From Acanthochlamys bracteata (lineage: Eukaryota; Streptophyta; Magnoliopsida; Pandanales; Velloziaceae), in NCBI GenBank assembly GCA_019914995.1, contig CM034126.1:5523001-5587000 (forward strand): 64,000 bases of DNA, in the 5' to 3' direction. Position numbers and translations under genes: made by a program. Of the stretch, positions 1 through 12,165 are shown in pieces; positions within the stretch are counted from its first letter, which is position 1, and every line of letters begins with the position of its first letter. The notes below the pieces were generated by a model that worked only from the letters and a program-made list of their open reading frames with translations, was not told the DNA's origin and made no database searches.

Positions 1-1
1 G

Positions 2-1693
2 CTGATGTCAACATCTGATAGAGTTAAGGAGAAGGTGAGGCAGGATGACACGGCGACATTGCTCTACTCGTCGGGAACGACAGGTATGAGCAAAGGCGTA
101 GTTTCGACGCATAGGAATCTGATCTCAATGGTGGAGATAATCAATAACAGGTTCAAGCTTGACGAACCGGAAACGTTCATCTGCACGGTTCCCATGTTCC
201 ACATTTATGGCCTCGCAGCGTTCGCAACCGGACTGCTTGCGTCTGGTTCCACCATTGTTGTTCTCTCTAGGTTTGAAATGGGCGACATGTTAAAGGCCAT
301 CAATACTTACCAAGCAACTTACCTGCCTCTGGTACCGCCAATACTTGTGGCGATGATTGGGTATAGCAAACCATTGCCATTAGGTCCACTGAGGAAGATG
401 TTATCTGGCGGAGCGCCATTGAGTAAAGAGGTTATTGAAGGGTTTACAGAGAAATACCCCAACATAGAGATACTGCAGGGTTACGGATTGACAGAGAGCA
501 CAGCCATCGGTGCTTCCACGGACTCGGCCGAGGAGAGTAAGCGTTATGGTACTGCTGGACTGCTTTCGCCAAATACAGAGGCACGAATTGTCAATCCGGA
601 AACTGGTGAGTCATTGCCAGTGAACCGTATGGGTGAGCTATGGATCAGGGGACCCTATGTAATGAAAGGTATAGGATACTGCTCCACATGTTTTTACATT
701 TATTACAGCAAAATAATAATAATAATAACAAAATCTCTACTCTAGTCTCTAGCCACTAATTTTGGTGAATGTCAACTTATGTATCTGCATATGCTTATTT
801 TCTTCTGATTTTGAAATATTTGGTTATTTGATTGCAATTTTGACTTAGATTGTTTAATTGTAAGGTGTTAAGTTGTTATTAGAGTATTGTGTAGAATGAC
901 TAGATGTTTAGATCTTTACACATGTTTGATGATGTGATTTAGGATATTACAAGAACCCAGAAGCAACAAGGGGTACCATTGATGCTGATGGATGGTTGAG
1001 AACCGGTGATCTTTGCTACATTGATGATGATGGATATTTGTTTGTGGTGGACCGGCTCAAAGAACTTATCAAATACAAAGGCTACCAGGTATTGAACTTA
1101 TGAACTAAAAATGAATGCATAACTTGTGACATAAGTAAACTATTATGATGAACTCGATATTTGAGACATTTATATTTCGTACTCCAAAGGTGCCCCCTGC
1201 AGAGCTTGAAGCGCTGCTGTTGACGCACCCAGATATCACTGACGCTGCTGTTATCCCGTAAGTATTCTGAATTCAAGCACTTTGATGATTTTGTTAAGTT
1301 GCATTAGTGTTGAAATGTTCATGTACTTGTTTATTGCAGGTTCCCTGATAAGGATGCAGGTCAGATTCCAATGGCGTATGTGGTAAGGAAAGCTGGTAGC
1401 AACTTGTCTCAAGCTCTAGTGATGGAATTTGTGGCCAAGCAGGTATGCAATTAATTGCATGAGCCTTCAGAGCCATTTATTTGAATCCTTTCGTTTGTCT
1501 CCTCTCATCTGAAAATGTTGCAAGTAAACTGATTGGATTGATTACTGAAATTCTGGTTATCTTTGGTGATGATTAACAGGTTGCACCCTATAAGCGAATC
1601 AGGAAAGTGGCTTTTGTGTCCGCAATTCCAAAGAATGCATCTGGAAAGACACTGAGAAAGGATCTTATCAAGCTAGCAACCTCGAACCTCTGA
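2..1693 (+). CDS. 4-coumarate:CoA ligase-like acyl-activating enzyme, 5' part outside window
   Basis: Five exons with GT..AG introns and consistent phase: 2-668, 943-1088, 1190-1257, 1340-1442, 1580-1693 (stop TGA). They give about 365 residues, the C-terminal two-thirds of a protein that is usually about 540-560 residues; the start lies left of the window. Family motifs appear in order: the AMP-binding P-loop [26 protein letters not shown] (4CL box II is GEICIRG), [21 protein letters not shown], and [13 protein letters not shown] with the catalytic lysine. Such enzymes adenylate a carboxylic acid with ATP and transfer it to CoA. The C-terminus is SNL, a minor plant PTS1 tripeptide, which suggests a peroxisomal 4CL-like clade (fatty acid, jasmonate precursor or aromatic acid substrates) rather than true cytosolic 4CL. 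The substrate is inference. No frame breaks are seen. Confidence 0.93.
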
Positions 1694-2827
1694 TTATTTG
1701 TATTTCATTACTTTGTATCAACCTGGGATGGTAGCTACTTTGGTTCTTGTGTCCCAACAGGTGTCCTATCTGTACTTAAAATGTTTACGCAGGAATGCAC
1801 GGATTACCCTTCCCTTTCCTCCTCTAACCAAATTAGCCTTACTTTTCTGTTATGCTGGCTTCAATTAACTACTGAAAGATATTGTTTGTATGAACAAATT
1901 TGGGCTGGAATGTTGCGACGAGCCTTGAGCGCTATGTACTATTCCTCCATTCACAACTTTACAAAGCTACTGAGTAAAGGTTTCGTTTGAAAGAAAGTAG
2001 ACCATATAGCCGGCCTAGATGATCTTTGCTGCAGAGCTGAGGTCCATAATAGATCTTCGTTGAAGCCTATGCTATTTTGATTTTCATTACTAAAATTCCT
2101 TCCAGATCATAACAGCATAACACCACCTGGCGCTGGCACGCCAAAAGGCAGACATGCTCCTCCAGCCGACCATCTGCTGACCGCTTTCTGAGTTAGCGCG
2201 ACCACGCCATACAACAATGTCTTATTGCTACGGTTCATGATGTATCCATTCAAAATTCTAGGACTGAAGTAGTTCTATGGAACTTTTATATTGTCCAAGT
2301 GAACTTCTCTGATCCTAACGTATCATATATGTAGCTTCTTTGTCTGCTGTCATGCATTTCACTCGTTCTCTGGCCCACAAACCAAAAAAGTTCTTCGCGT
2401 GCTTCACCCGTAACTTCATCCATGCCACGTGTGAAGTGGCTCTAATTCATTTATTCATAATTGTTAGATGTGCTGGTCAATTTCCACTTGTACGAATCAA
2501 ACCGGGAAGCTTCTCAATGACACAGTCCCGACCACTCCTCCACCCAATTAACACTTCCATTATCAAATTTACTTATTACTTATTCGACCTTTCAATTATA
2601 ACTGTTAATTCATAATCAAGATAAAGAAAAAATCGATGAGAAAGAAAACGAGAGAACTGCCAAATATGCTAGCTTTGGGTTTTCATCCGCCAGTTTTTGT
2701 TTGCACTGCAAAGTAGTCGGTAGACTCTTCTTTTAATTTGTGTTTTTATCTCCACTATCGAATTCAACCAAGGTCTTTTGCTTTGTGGATTGTGGTCATG
2801 GGTGGATTGTGGTTCCATTTTTTGTAG
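1694..2827. other. Intergenic, 3' flank of the acyl-CoA ligase gene
   Basis: Holds the 3' untranslated region of the upstream gene and then unremarkable sequence. The 5' exons expected for the expansin-like pseudogene (signal peptide and N-terminal part of domain 1) were looked for here and not found. The small open frames lack recognisable motifs. Confidence 0.5.
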
Positions 2828-3646
2828 CTCCAATGCAAGGACACAAAGATTTGCAGAACCAGGGGCGTCAAAGTGGTAGCAACTGATCTCAACAGAAGCA
2901 ACCTCACTGATTTCGTTCTCAGCGGCCCTGCTTTTCAGGCAATGGCACACTCCGGCTTGGCTCAAAAACTTTAAAAAACTCGGTCGTCGATGTTGAATAT
3001 AAGAGGTAATTCAAATTCAATCCATTTCAACTCAATTCAATCAACTCCAAATTCAAATTCCCAAGTACATGCAAAACCATCAACGACGCGTATGGGAAAC
3101 TACAAACGCCGCCTCTGTTCCATTGCGTGAAACAACATTCAAACACATGTCAGCAAAACATACTCATATGTTTCCATTAAGAAATCAAATAGATGATTCT
3201 TTTACATCTAGCAACTCTCATGTCTTCATCATCAGTGATTAATTAATTTTTAATTACTCATTGAAGGATTCCATGCGAATACCCAAACAAGAACTTGGGA
3301 ATCAAAGTGGAAGAAAGCAGCAGGAATCCAAGCAATTTGGTAATGAAGTTCCTCTACCAAGGTGCGCAGACTGATATCAATGCTGTCGATGTAGCAACAG
3401 CAGGACAATCTAACTGGCGTTTCATGGCACGAAACTACGGCGCGGTCTGGAGCACCAGCCGTGCGCCGGAAGGTCCATTGGTTCCGAATGGTCGTTGGAG
3501 GCGGTTATGATGGCAAATGGGTATGGGCTGATAAACAAGTGTTGCCTGCTGAGTGGAAACCTGGTGTTATTTATGATTCTGGTTTGCAGATTACTGATAT
3601 TGCACAAGAAGGGTGCTGTAGTTGTGATGCAGAGGATTGGAATTGA
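2828..3646 (+). pseudogene. Expansin-like B (EXLB) pseudogene, 5'-truncated and frameshifted
   Basis: Two exon-like blocks, 2828-3005 and 3267-3646, are joined by a GT..AG intron. The first encodes the end of the expansin GH45-like domain, with CKDTKIC and TDLNRSNLTDFVLSGPAF, then VVDVEYKR. The second continues RIPCEYPNKNLGIKVEE, then the C-terminal pollen-allergen/CBM63 domain with ARNYGAVWSTSRAPEGP, DGKWVWADKQVLPAEW and IYDSGLQITDIAQEGC. The RNYGAVW and QITDIAQEGC motifs point to EXLB rather than alpha or beta expansins. Breaks: an in-frame TAA with a frame change near 2970-2985, and a single-base frame change near 3485. Exons for the signal peptide and first half of domain 1 are missing. 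Functional homologues are secreted cell-wall proteins. Family confidence is high; loss of function is inferred from the breaks. Confidence 0.85.
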
Positions 3647-4013
3647 TGATTGGTGACGTATATGTTTTGTTTCAAGTTAATTTAGGTGAAGGTGGTACAT
3701 AATGTGGACGATAGAAATAAATAAGCTAACCTATGATTATAGTTTTTCAGTTCCGGAAACGCGTGTAATTATTTTGTTTGAAGATGAAGATAGATATTCC
3801 AAAGTGGACGCTAATGCTAACCTGCCACTTTACTGCCCATGATGATTGATGAGTGCACTATGAGATCTTTCTTTCTCATTTCAGTTGTTATGCCATTGCC
3901 GTTGGCACATTCCCAATTTGCCGTGACCTTCACTTTTGGAAAATGAGTGCATTAGCCACTATATAATATAGAGGTGCATCGTAAAATTAGCATTTAGATT
4001 GTGAATCTATAGG
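3647..4013. other. Intergenic, 3' flank of the expansin-like pseudogene
   Basis: AT-rich sequence with no gene, RNA or repeat recognised. Confidence 0.4.
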
Positions 4014-4264
4014 GACGTTTAGGAGTACTTATGAAATAAAATTTTTCTAAAATAGAAGATATTTTTGTCTTTTTTAAAAAACGAGTTCTATTTTTTTTAC
4101 TTCTAAAAAAATAAAAATATACAATAAAAAGATCTCACACCGTAGAGTTTTTTATATTTTTTAAATTTTTAAATAAATTTTTTATATATTTATAAAATAT
4201 GTATCGAAAAACGTAAAATAAAAAAAAGTTAAAAATTAGTTTTTGAAAGTTAAACCAAACGCGC
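4014..4264. repeat. MITE copy, GCGTTTGG..CCAAACGC family
   Basis: About 250 bp with imperfect inverted ends (GACGTTTAGGAGTACTTATG on the left, ACCAAACGCGC on the right) around an AT-rich core. The same ends and core recur at 35374-35604 and, degraded, at 61541-61780. It has no coding capacity, so it is a non-autonomous DNA transposon; a hAT-like origin is a guess because target duplications are unclear. Confidence 0.55.
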
Positions 4265-4705
4265 TCATATGTAGGTTCTTTTAAGTCTCTTCGGATGTTA
4301 CTTTTAACTTCGAGCTATATTTTATGTTTATCTAAATCTAAAATCAAACAAGTCAAATATATTGTTCTAGTAGATTTTTAGGTATAACGTTAACCTGGAG
4401 GGATGCCCTTACAGGCGTAAAAGATAATTAAAGATTAATGAATGACATTAGTATTATAACAACTTTACGAATCCCAAGTCTTTTGTATTGAAAATACCGA
4501 GTGTTTAGTTGTTGCTAGACTAAGTGAAAATACAAAACACATTTAAAGATTTTTTTAAGCACTTCCGGAATTGACAAAGAACATAACAAATAAAGAAAGA
4601 AAGATTACATAGAAGAAAAAAGAAACATGAATGAAAACTTGCATCAGAAAACTCACTAATCTACATCAATTACTCATGAAGCCAAAATCACGTAAGCAAA
4701 TGTTA
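4265..4705. other. Intergenic between two MITEs
   Basis: AT-rich sequence without recognisable genes or repeats. Confidence 0.4.
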
Positions 4706-4940
4706 GGGCGTGTTTAATTTGATAAAAAAGTGAGTAAAGTGAGTTTTTTGAAAGTGAATTGAAAAAATTAAATTAAAAATTAAAAATATTTAGTAAAAAA
4801 TAAAATTATATATTAATGTAATATTTATAGTAAGTTTTTAAAATAAAATTTTAAAAAAATTTTATTTTAATTTTTATATGTATTTTATATTAAAAATAAA
4901 TTTTAAAAAAAGTGAGTTTGGGGTGTTGGTAAACACGCCC
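4706..4940. repeat. Tourist-like (PIF/Harbinger) MITE, copy 1
   Basis: The left end is GGGCGTGTTTA and the right end GTGTTGGTAAACACGCCC, around an AT-rich core. It is flanked by the direct repeat TTA at 4703-4705 and 4941-4943, the 3-bp TWA-type target duplication of PIF/Harbinger elements. It matches copies at 32791-33051 and 38342-38575. Confidence 0.75.
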
Positions 4941-6102
4941 TTAGTGGTTATTTATCCAATAAATGCACGGTTTCATAGACTATAAAATAGATAACGAATT
5001 TATTTTTCAAATATTGTTACTACTCTACTTCAAATTAAAATATAAAAAATTGTGTTTTTCTAAAAGCTAAACAAAAGTGTATAAAAACTAAGAAAAACGA
5101 AATAGATTGTGAAAACCGAAATGAAAATAACTATAGTTTCAGAATCCCCTATTGATGCTTTAAATTTAATCATTAAATAAATATAACAATAAATAATGAT
5201 GATTGTGAAGATTTGTACTTAACAATTTAGTTTAATTCTTAGTTACGATTTCTAATTATGATTTTATTTTTTGTTTAATTTAAAATCACTTGTCTCTACT
5301 TCTATTTAAAGTTTTTATTTAGAAATTACTATAAAAGCATTAAGTCCTACAAAATTATAAATCATGATTATATTTAATTTGCTCTAGTAAATACTAAATA
5401 TCGTTATTAATTCTGTGATTCATAAATCAGACTGATCCTCATGAACATAATTAATAAAATAATTTAGATATCAAAATTTAACGTCTAAATATCTTTCTAA
5501 ATAAGAATTAACAACTTACAATCTAACCAACAATTCATACATTAGATAATACTCAAAAAAATAAATCAAATTTATTAGGATACAATTCTTAACACCAATT
5601 TAGAAAATTTAGTTATTAATATTGAGATTACAAATAGTAAAATAAAATAAATATGAGCTCAAGAAAATAAAACTGTAAAATAGCAATCTTGTAGTTCTAT
5701 AGTTCTGTGTTTCTTAGCTCTGTACTTAGTTCTCTCCTACTGTTTTGTTCGTCTCCTTCTCTGAAACTCCCCCCTAATGGTGAGGATAACGACGGCTCTA
5801 TTTTCTTGATCAATTATCAGCTAGGGATCAAACACCATCCGTGACTCTTCTTTCTTCCTTTATCTCTTACTTGCCTCGCTTGATGCTAATGGGCCACAGT
5901 AATAAAACCCATTTATTTTTATTATATATTCACTTCAATATCAATCATTGGTTTTTTCTTTTCATCAGTTTTTTTCTTTCCCAATCATTCAAATAAAACA
6001 AATACAATTTAGAGTATATATATATATATATATAAACGTTAAAATATAATAGAAAGATACAAAATTTTAATATTTTTGAACGCTATCAATTACAAACTAT
6101 TG
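4941..6102. other. AT-rich intergenic sequence
   Basis: No gene found. There is a pyrimidine-rich stretch at about 5690-5880 and an (AT)n microsatellite near 6017-6035. The right part probably flanks the old copia LTR that starts near 6103. Confidence 0.4.
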
Positions 6103-6526
6103 TGTTACATTGTAAGTGAAAACTCTTATCGGATTGCTCTTGCTTATATCTCTTACACTTGATATTATAATTATTATGATAATCGTTGTTGTTGTTTTCA
6201 AACGAATGTCTTTTATTCATAAATATAATGTGTCCAAAAGAGCGCTAGGTTTTATTAATAGCTGGCATTTATAAATAGTTGGCGTTTTGTCTTCTAACTA
6301 ATTGTTCAAGATCTTTTGATTTATTTTCTAATTAGTAGCTCAAGTCTCTTGACCTTCCCTTCCTAGAGATACTTTAAATTTTTTAACCATTGGTATTCCT
6401 AACTTTTCTAGAGATGATTCATTTTTCTTACTATTGCCTTTCCTCTTCTTGAATGCACATCTAGATTATAAATATTCCAATAAACCATTTGCTAATATTT
6501 AATAAAGTGGCTTTACATATCTAACA
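6103..6526 (-). repeat. Putative 3' LTR of an old minus-strand copia element
   Basis: The segment reads TGTTAC..CTAACA and is followed at 6527-6540 by AATCTCCCACTTAA, the complement of a copia polypurine tract. That is the junction expected where the internal region meets the 3' LTR of a minus-strand copia. Remnants of RNase H, RT and integrase on the same strand lie at 16.37-18.15 kb, beyond the inserted gypsy element. No second LTR was found, so the left boundary is tentative. Confidence 0.4.
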
Positions 6527-6647
6527 AATCTCCCACTTAATTATATTTTATAAATTGTCAAACTAACAATAACAAGAACTCGATATATAAGTGTCAAAAT
6601 TTAATCACACTAAAAGTTGTAAGGGAGAGAGGAGCAGGAATAGCACG

Positions 6648-7913
6648 TGATAATATGTAATGTGATATATTTATTATATCTTATTGTTATAATAAATATT
6701 AGATTTTTATTAAAATTTTATTCACAATATGAATTAATTTATTTTATTTTATTTTGTGAAGTATAGGTGAATAAAGAAGCAAATTATTGAAGAAATAAAA
6801 TAAAAGAGCTAATCATGGAAGGAAATATCAAGCGATCTTCATTGATGCATTTGACCAATCAAATCTAAATCAAAGATTTAGCATCAAATATAGCAACAAA
6901 TCTACATCAAATTTAATCCGAATATCCTGAATATATTTTTTGCCTAATTTTATGGGAGGAAGTTCCACTATAAAAAGAGGTGAATGGAGAGCCAAGAAGG
7001 GCATAGAAGGAGCAACGAGGAGCCAACGGAAAACCTAAAGTGAGCCAAACGGGAGACAGAAGGAAGATCAGATTTAAGACGAAAAATTCTTCAGATTTGC
7101 TTTCTTCTCTTTTATCTCATATTTTATTTTTCATACAATATTATTGTATATAATATTAATATGAGTGGCTAAATTTTCTAAACTGGAGTTAGGATGAAAC
7201 CCTAATAAATTTAATTTATTTCTTGAATATTATGTGATGTATGGATTGTTGATTTTATGTGAGTTGTTAATTCTTATTTGAAAGAATGTTTAGATGTTAA
7301 ATTTGCATGCATGATTAGCATTGAGTTTGATATCTAAATTATTATATTAATTGTGTTTGCGAGGACCAATCGGAGCATAACTTACGAATCACAGGATTAA
7401 TGACTGTAGTTAATATTTACTGGACCAAAGTGAATGTAACTACATGATTTATGATTTCGCAAAACCTAATGCATCGTTAGTAATTTCTAAATAAGGAGTT
7501 AGAATATCACTAGCGATATTTGATTTTATACTGGACCAAAGTTAAAGTCATAATTAGAAATCGTATCTAAGAACTGGACCAAGGTGTTAGATACAAAGTC
7601 TTCACAATTATCATAATCTATTATCATAATTATTTAAAGATTAAATTAGAGATATTAGTGGTGGATTCTAAAACTCCAGTTGTTTGCATATCTGTTTTCT
7701 CGATCCGTACGTTACTTTTTATTCTTAGTCCTCGTATATTTTTGATTCGCTTTCACAAACACAACTTTTGTTACTAAAAACTTAGATTAGAGTTAACAAC
7801 AATCTCTGTGGAACAAACTCGTTATCTGCTATACGGTAGACGACAACCGTGCACTTGCGGGATATACTAGGATAGAATCACTGAGTTTTTCTTAATTGGT
7901 TTTATCTACATCA
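6648..7913 (+). repeat. 5' LTR of the gypsy element
   Basis: A 1266-bp direct repeat of 14612-15879, starting TGATAATATGTAATG and ending TCTACATCA (TG..CA ends). A TATAAAA box occurs near 6970-6976. Differences from the 3' LTR include a 3-bp indel in the AAGCG..ATCTTC context and scattered substitutions. Confidence 0.92.
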
Positions 7914-7919
7914 AGTTTT

Positions 7920-7936
7920 TGGCGCCGTTGCCGGGG
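7920..7936 (+). other. Primer binding site, tRNA-Asp type
   Basis: TGGCGCCGTTGCCGGGG lies six bases downstream of the 5' LTR. It is complementary to the 3' end of plant tRNA-Asp(GUC), the primer typical of Athila-like elements, and would prime minus-strand DNA synthesis. Confidence 0.85.
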
Positions 7937-8054
7937 ATTGTTTTGTTTGATTTTGATTCAATCTAGCTTCATTTAGATTCATTGATAATTTGTATTTGTT
8001 TTGCATTTAGCTTAGAGCATATTAGTTTGTTTTTCATTATAGTTACATTATTGC

Positions 8055-9649
8055 ATGATCACTCGCTGTCATAGTCAATCTTCACTTGAATTTGATCTTG
8101 AACTTTAGAGAGAGGTTAGGAGAATTAGACGTAAGCGTAGAAATCATTTGAATATTAGAATTGAAAAGATGGCTGTTGCACCAAATGAAACAATGGGAGA
8201 TCTTGACATTGCTACAATTCTTGTATCTCCATCTAGTATAATTCTTCCTGATGCTGCTAGAAATTATGAGTTAAAAACTATTCATTTTAATATGATGCCT
8301 TCTTTCCATTGTTTGAACAATGAGGATCCTTTAGCACATATTCAAGAAACTTTCAATATGATTTCTAACATGCCTTTGACAGATGGAGTTACTGAGGAAC
8401 ACCTTCAAATAAAAATCTTTCTCTACACTTTAAAAGATAGAGCAAAGGTATGGTTACAATCACTTAGATCTGGTTCACTTACTACTTGGATTGAAATTCA
8501 AAACAGATTTTTAGAAAATTCTTTTCAACTCAGAAAACTGATGCATTAAGAGATAAAATAATGCAATTCACTCAACAATCTAATGAGTCATTTTCTGAAG
8601 CATGGGAACGATTTAATAACTTGTTAATTCAATGTCCTCACCATGGTTTGCCTATTTTAGTTTTGATGCGTATATTTTATAAGGGATTAACCGTTTCTAG
8701 CAAGGCTGCAGTGAATAATTATGCAGGTGGATCTATTCGGAATAAGACACCAGCTGAATGTCAAACGCTATTCGAAAATCTAGCTTTTGAGACGCAACAT
8801 ATAGATACACAAGGAAGACGAGCTGGCATTTATGAGGTGAATGGTAATAACGATTATGCTTCTAAAGCGCAGGTGAATGCTATTAATAACAAATTGGATG
8901 CTTTGCTGGCTATGAACGGAAAACTTTCAACACAAGAGGTATGTAACATTTGTGATTTATCTGGTCATTCTATTATACATTGTCCACAGGGAGTAGATTT
9001 TTTTGAGTTTGTACAAGAACAAGCAAATATGGTAAGTTCCTATAACCGACATCCTAAACATGATCCATATTCAAACACTTACAATCCTAGATGGAGGAAT
9101 CATCCCAACTTCTCGTGGAGCAATCAACAACACCAACCTCCACCTCAACCAAAGCCATCGACTTCATTGGAGGATTTGGTAAGATAGTTAGCAATTGGTC
9201 AACAAAAGCTTAAAGCTCAGGTAGGTCAAATTGCGCAAGCTTTGAGCCAAAGAGAGCATGGTAAGTTTCCTAGTCAACCTAACATCAATCCACGAAATAA
9301 TGAACAAGCAAAAGCCATTCAATTAAGATCAAATAAGCTTATTAATAATGACGATAAAGTTGATGTTTCTGATAAAAGTGTAATTGCAGGTGATGAAAAA
9401 TAAGAACTTGACAAATCTGGATTAAGAGAAAAAATGTCGGAATCATTGCCATCTGAGAGTGATCAACACCAAGGAAAAGAATCTGCTCATCATCATTCTG
9501 GAGTGCATAAGGCGGTTGATCGTTATACACCTCTTATACCATTTCCGGGCCGTCTAAAGTAAAATAAACAGGATAAGCAATTTCAAGATATTTATGATAT
9601 GTTAAGTAAAGTGCATATTAACCTTCTTTTGCTTGATGTGATTGAATAG
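8055..9649 (+). pseudogene. gag region of the gypsy element, broken
   Basis: The probable gag start is the ATG at 8055, with an in-frame TAG at 8106-8108. The capsid-like block runs from about 8160 to 9180. Its HIQETFNMISNMPLTDGV and RAKVWLQSLRSGSLTTW resemble the retrotransposon-gag domain, followed by a knuckle-like CNICDLSGHSIIHC near 8943. A one-base frame change lies near 8530-8545. Downstream in the same frame are stops at 9185-9187, 9401-9403, 9560-9562 and 9647-9649. It would form the virus-like particle of the element, but it is not translatable as one protein. Confidence 0.8.
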
Positions 9650-10258
9650 ATTTCAGCATATGAAAAATTCATTAAAAATTTGAAGGCTCACAAACTCAAA
9701 TTTGCACAAAAGGAAGGAGTCAGATTGAATAAGAATGTAAGTGCAGTGTTGAAAAGCGAGCTTCCACCTAAGCTTGATAATCTAGGTAGTTTTGATATTC
9801 CTATCACTATTAGTGCCAAAAGACTTGGACGTGCTATGTTGGACCTAGGGGCAAGCATCAACTTGATGCCATTTTCTATCTACAAAGAGTTGGGTTTGGA
9901 AGGTATAAAAAAGACTACTGCACGTCTCGAGCTTGCTGACCATTCCATACGGCATTCCACAGGTATTATAAAGGATATTTTAGTTCAAGTTGACAAATTA
10001 ATTCTTCCTGCAGATTTCATTATTTTAGACATGGAGGAAAATTTGAGAAGTGATCATGAGATGCCTATTCTTCTTGGTCGTCCGTTTATGACTACTACAG
10101 ACACATATATCAACGTGAAAAAAGGCACCCTCACAATGACAGTATTGGGTGAAAACGTTAAATTTAAAATGTTTGATGCTTTAAAACATCCTTCTATTTT
10201 TTCAGATTCTTGCTTTTCTATTGATTTATTAGATCCACTAATTGATTTTGTTGTTTTG
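9650..10258 (+). pseudogene. Aspartic protease region of the gypsy pol
   Basis: In the gag frame, LPPKLDNLGSFDIPITI leads into the retropepsin core, with the active-site-like motif AMLDLGASINLMP near 9834 and the flap/ILLGRPFM segment near 10067. The catalytic DSGAS or DTGAS triad is DLGAS here, as in many plant gypsy elements. This protease would process the polyprotein. The frame stays open until the TGA at 10778-10780, but upstream stops separate it from gag. Confidence 0.8.
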
Positions 10259-11407
10259 CAGGAAAAATGCAAAGATAATTTGAAAGCAGCGTTAACTTTA
10301 GATGTGAGAGATAGTGATAATTCTAATGATATGCTTGCTGCCCTAAATGTGTTAAAATCAATTCAACCTAGTTATAGAACCTCATTTGAACCTTTAGAGA
10401 TGAACAAAACAAGAATAGAGCCATCTACTATAGTCCCTCCTAAGTTAGAACTCAAACTATTGCCTGAACATCTAAAATATGCATTCTTAGGTGATAATAA
10501 AACTCTCCCAATCATCATATCTTCAGATCTTACAGTTAGAGAAGAAGAAAGCCTCATTAATATCCTAAAAGAGCATAGGACAACAATAGATTGGACAATA
10601 GCTGACATAAAAAGTATTAGTCCTGTGATGTGTATGTATAGAATTTTAATGGAGGATGATGCCAAACCTACTCGTGAAAGCCAAATGAGATTAAATCCTA
10701 ATATGAAAGAGGTTGTTAGAGCTGAAATTTTAAAACTGCTTGATGTAGGAATAATCTATCCAATCTCTGATAGTAGATGAGTTAGTGCTGTACAAGTAGT
10801 ACCTAAGAAATCTGGAGTAACAGTAGTTAAAAATGAGAATAATGAATTGATCCCTACAAGAACAACTACGGAATGGCGTGTTTGTATTGATTATAGGAAG
10901 TTGAATTCTGCAACAAGAAAAGATCATTTTCCTTTACCCTTCATTGATCAAATGCTTGAACGTTTAGCTGGACACTCACATTATTGTTTTCTTGATGGTT
11001 TTTCAGGTTATAATCAAATTTCAATTGCTCCGGAAGACCAAGAGAAAACAACTTTCACTTGTCCATTTGGTACTTTCGCCTATAGGAGGATGCCTTTTGG
11101 TTTGTGCAATACTCCAGTAACATTTCAAAAATGTATGATGGCTATATTCTCTGATATGGTAGAGATAATTATCGAGGTATTTATGGATGACTTTTCAGTT
11201 TTTGGATCTTCTTTTGATGGATGCCTTGATAATTTGAAATTGGTTTTATCTAGATATGAAGAAACGAATTTGGTTTTGAATTGGAAAAAATATCATTTTA
11301 TGGTTAAACAAGGAATTGTCTTAGGACATGTGGTTTCTAGTAAAGGAGTTGAGGTGAATAGGCAAAAATTGAAATTAAAAAAAATCTACCTCCCCCTACT
11401 TCAGTAA
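10259..11407 (+). pseudogene. Reverse transcriptase region of the gypsy pol
   Basis: The connection and RT fingers start at about 10450, with RMRLNPNMKEVVRAEILKLL. An in-frame TGA at 10778-10780 interrupts just before VSAVQVVPKKSG. The core continues with WRVCIDYRKLN, LPFIDQMLERLAGH, FTCPFGTFAYRRMPFGLC and the catalytic FMDDFSVFG near 11180. The frame ends at 11407, where a frame change separates it from the following RT-thumb and RNase H sequence. The enzyme would copy element RNA into DNA. Confidence 0.85.
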
Positions 11408-12165
11408 AAAGCATTATAAGCTTTTTAGGCCATGCTGGTTTTTATAGAAGATTTATTAAAGATTTTTTTAAAATAACTAGGCCTCTATGTGATTTATTGG
11501 CTAAGGATGCTGTGTTTGACTTTGATAAAGATTGTTTGCATGCATTCAATAATTTGAAAAATGCCTTAACTACTGCTCCTATCATTACTGCTCCTGACTG
11601 GAATTTACCATTTGAATTGATGTGTGATGCTTCAGATTATACTATTGGTGGAGTGCTTGGTCAACGAATTGATAAATTGCCACATGTTATATATTATGCT
11701 AGCAAGACTTTGAATGATGCACAACTTAATTATTCAACAACAGAAAAAGAGTTGCTTGCTGTAATGTTTGCTTTAGAAAAATTTTGTCCATATATTTTTT
11801 GTTCTAAAGTTATTGTATTTACTAACCATACTGTTCTTAAGTATTTGTTGACTAAAAAAGATGCAAAGCCTAAGTTAATTCGATGGATCTTATTACTACA
11901 AGAGTTTGACTTGGAGATTAAAGATAAGAAAGGAAGCGAGAATGTGGTAGCAGACCATCTTTCTCGTATCGTGATTGAAGATCAAAGAGAAGGAGATGAC
12001 ATGCCTCTAAATGATTCTTTTCCAGATGAACAACTTCTTTCCATTACTTATAAAGAACCTTGGTATGCTGATTTTGTGAATTATCTTGCTAGTGATGTAT
12101 TGAGAAATAATTTATCTTTTCAAGAAGAGATTTCTGTCTATGGTAAAGCACTATTATTGGGATGA
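11408..12165 (+). pseudogene. RNase H region of the gypsy pol
   Basis: After the frame change near 11400, AFNNLKNALTTAPIITAPDW and the RNase H_like motif FELMCDASDYTIGGVLGQ appear, then YYASKTLNDAQLNYSTTEKE and GSENVVADHLSRI. These are the conserved blocks of gypsy RNase H. A further frame change at about 12140-12160 leads into the integrase reading frame. Confidence 0.85.

Noticed and set aside
10054..10665. Minus-strand open frames within gypsy pol
   Set aside because: They overlap recognisable protease and RT sequence on the plus strand and have no motifs.
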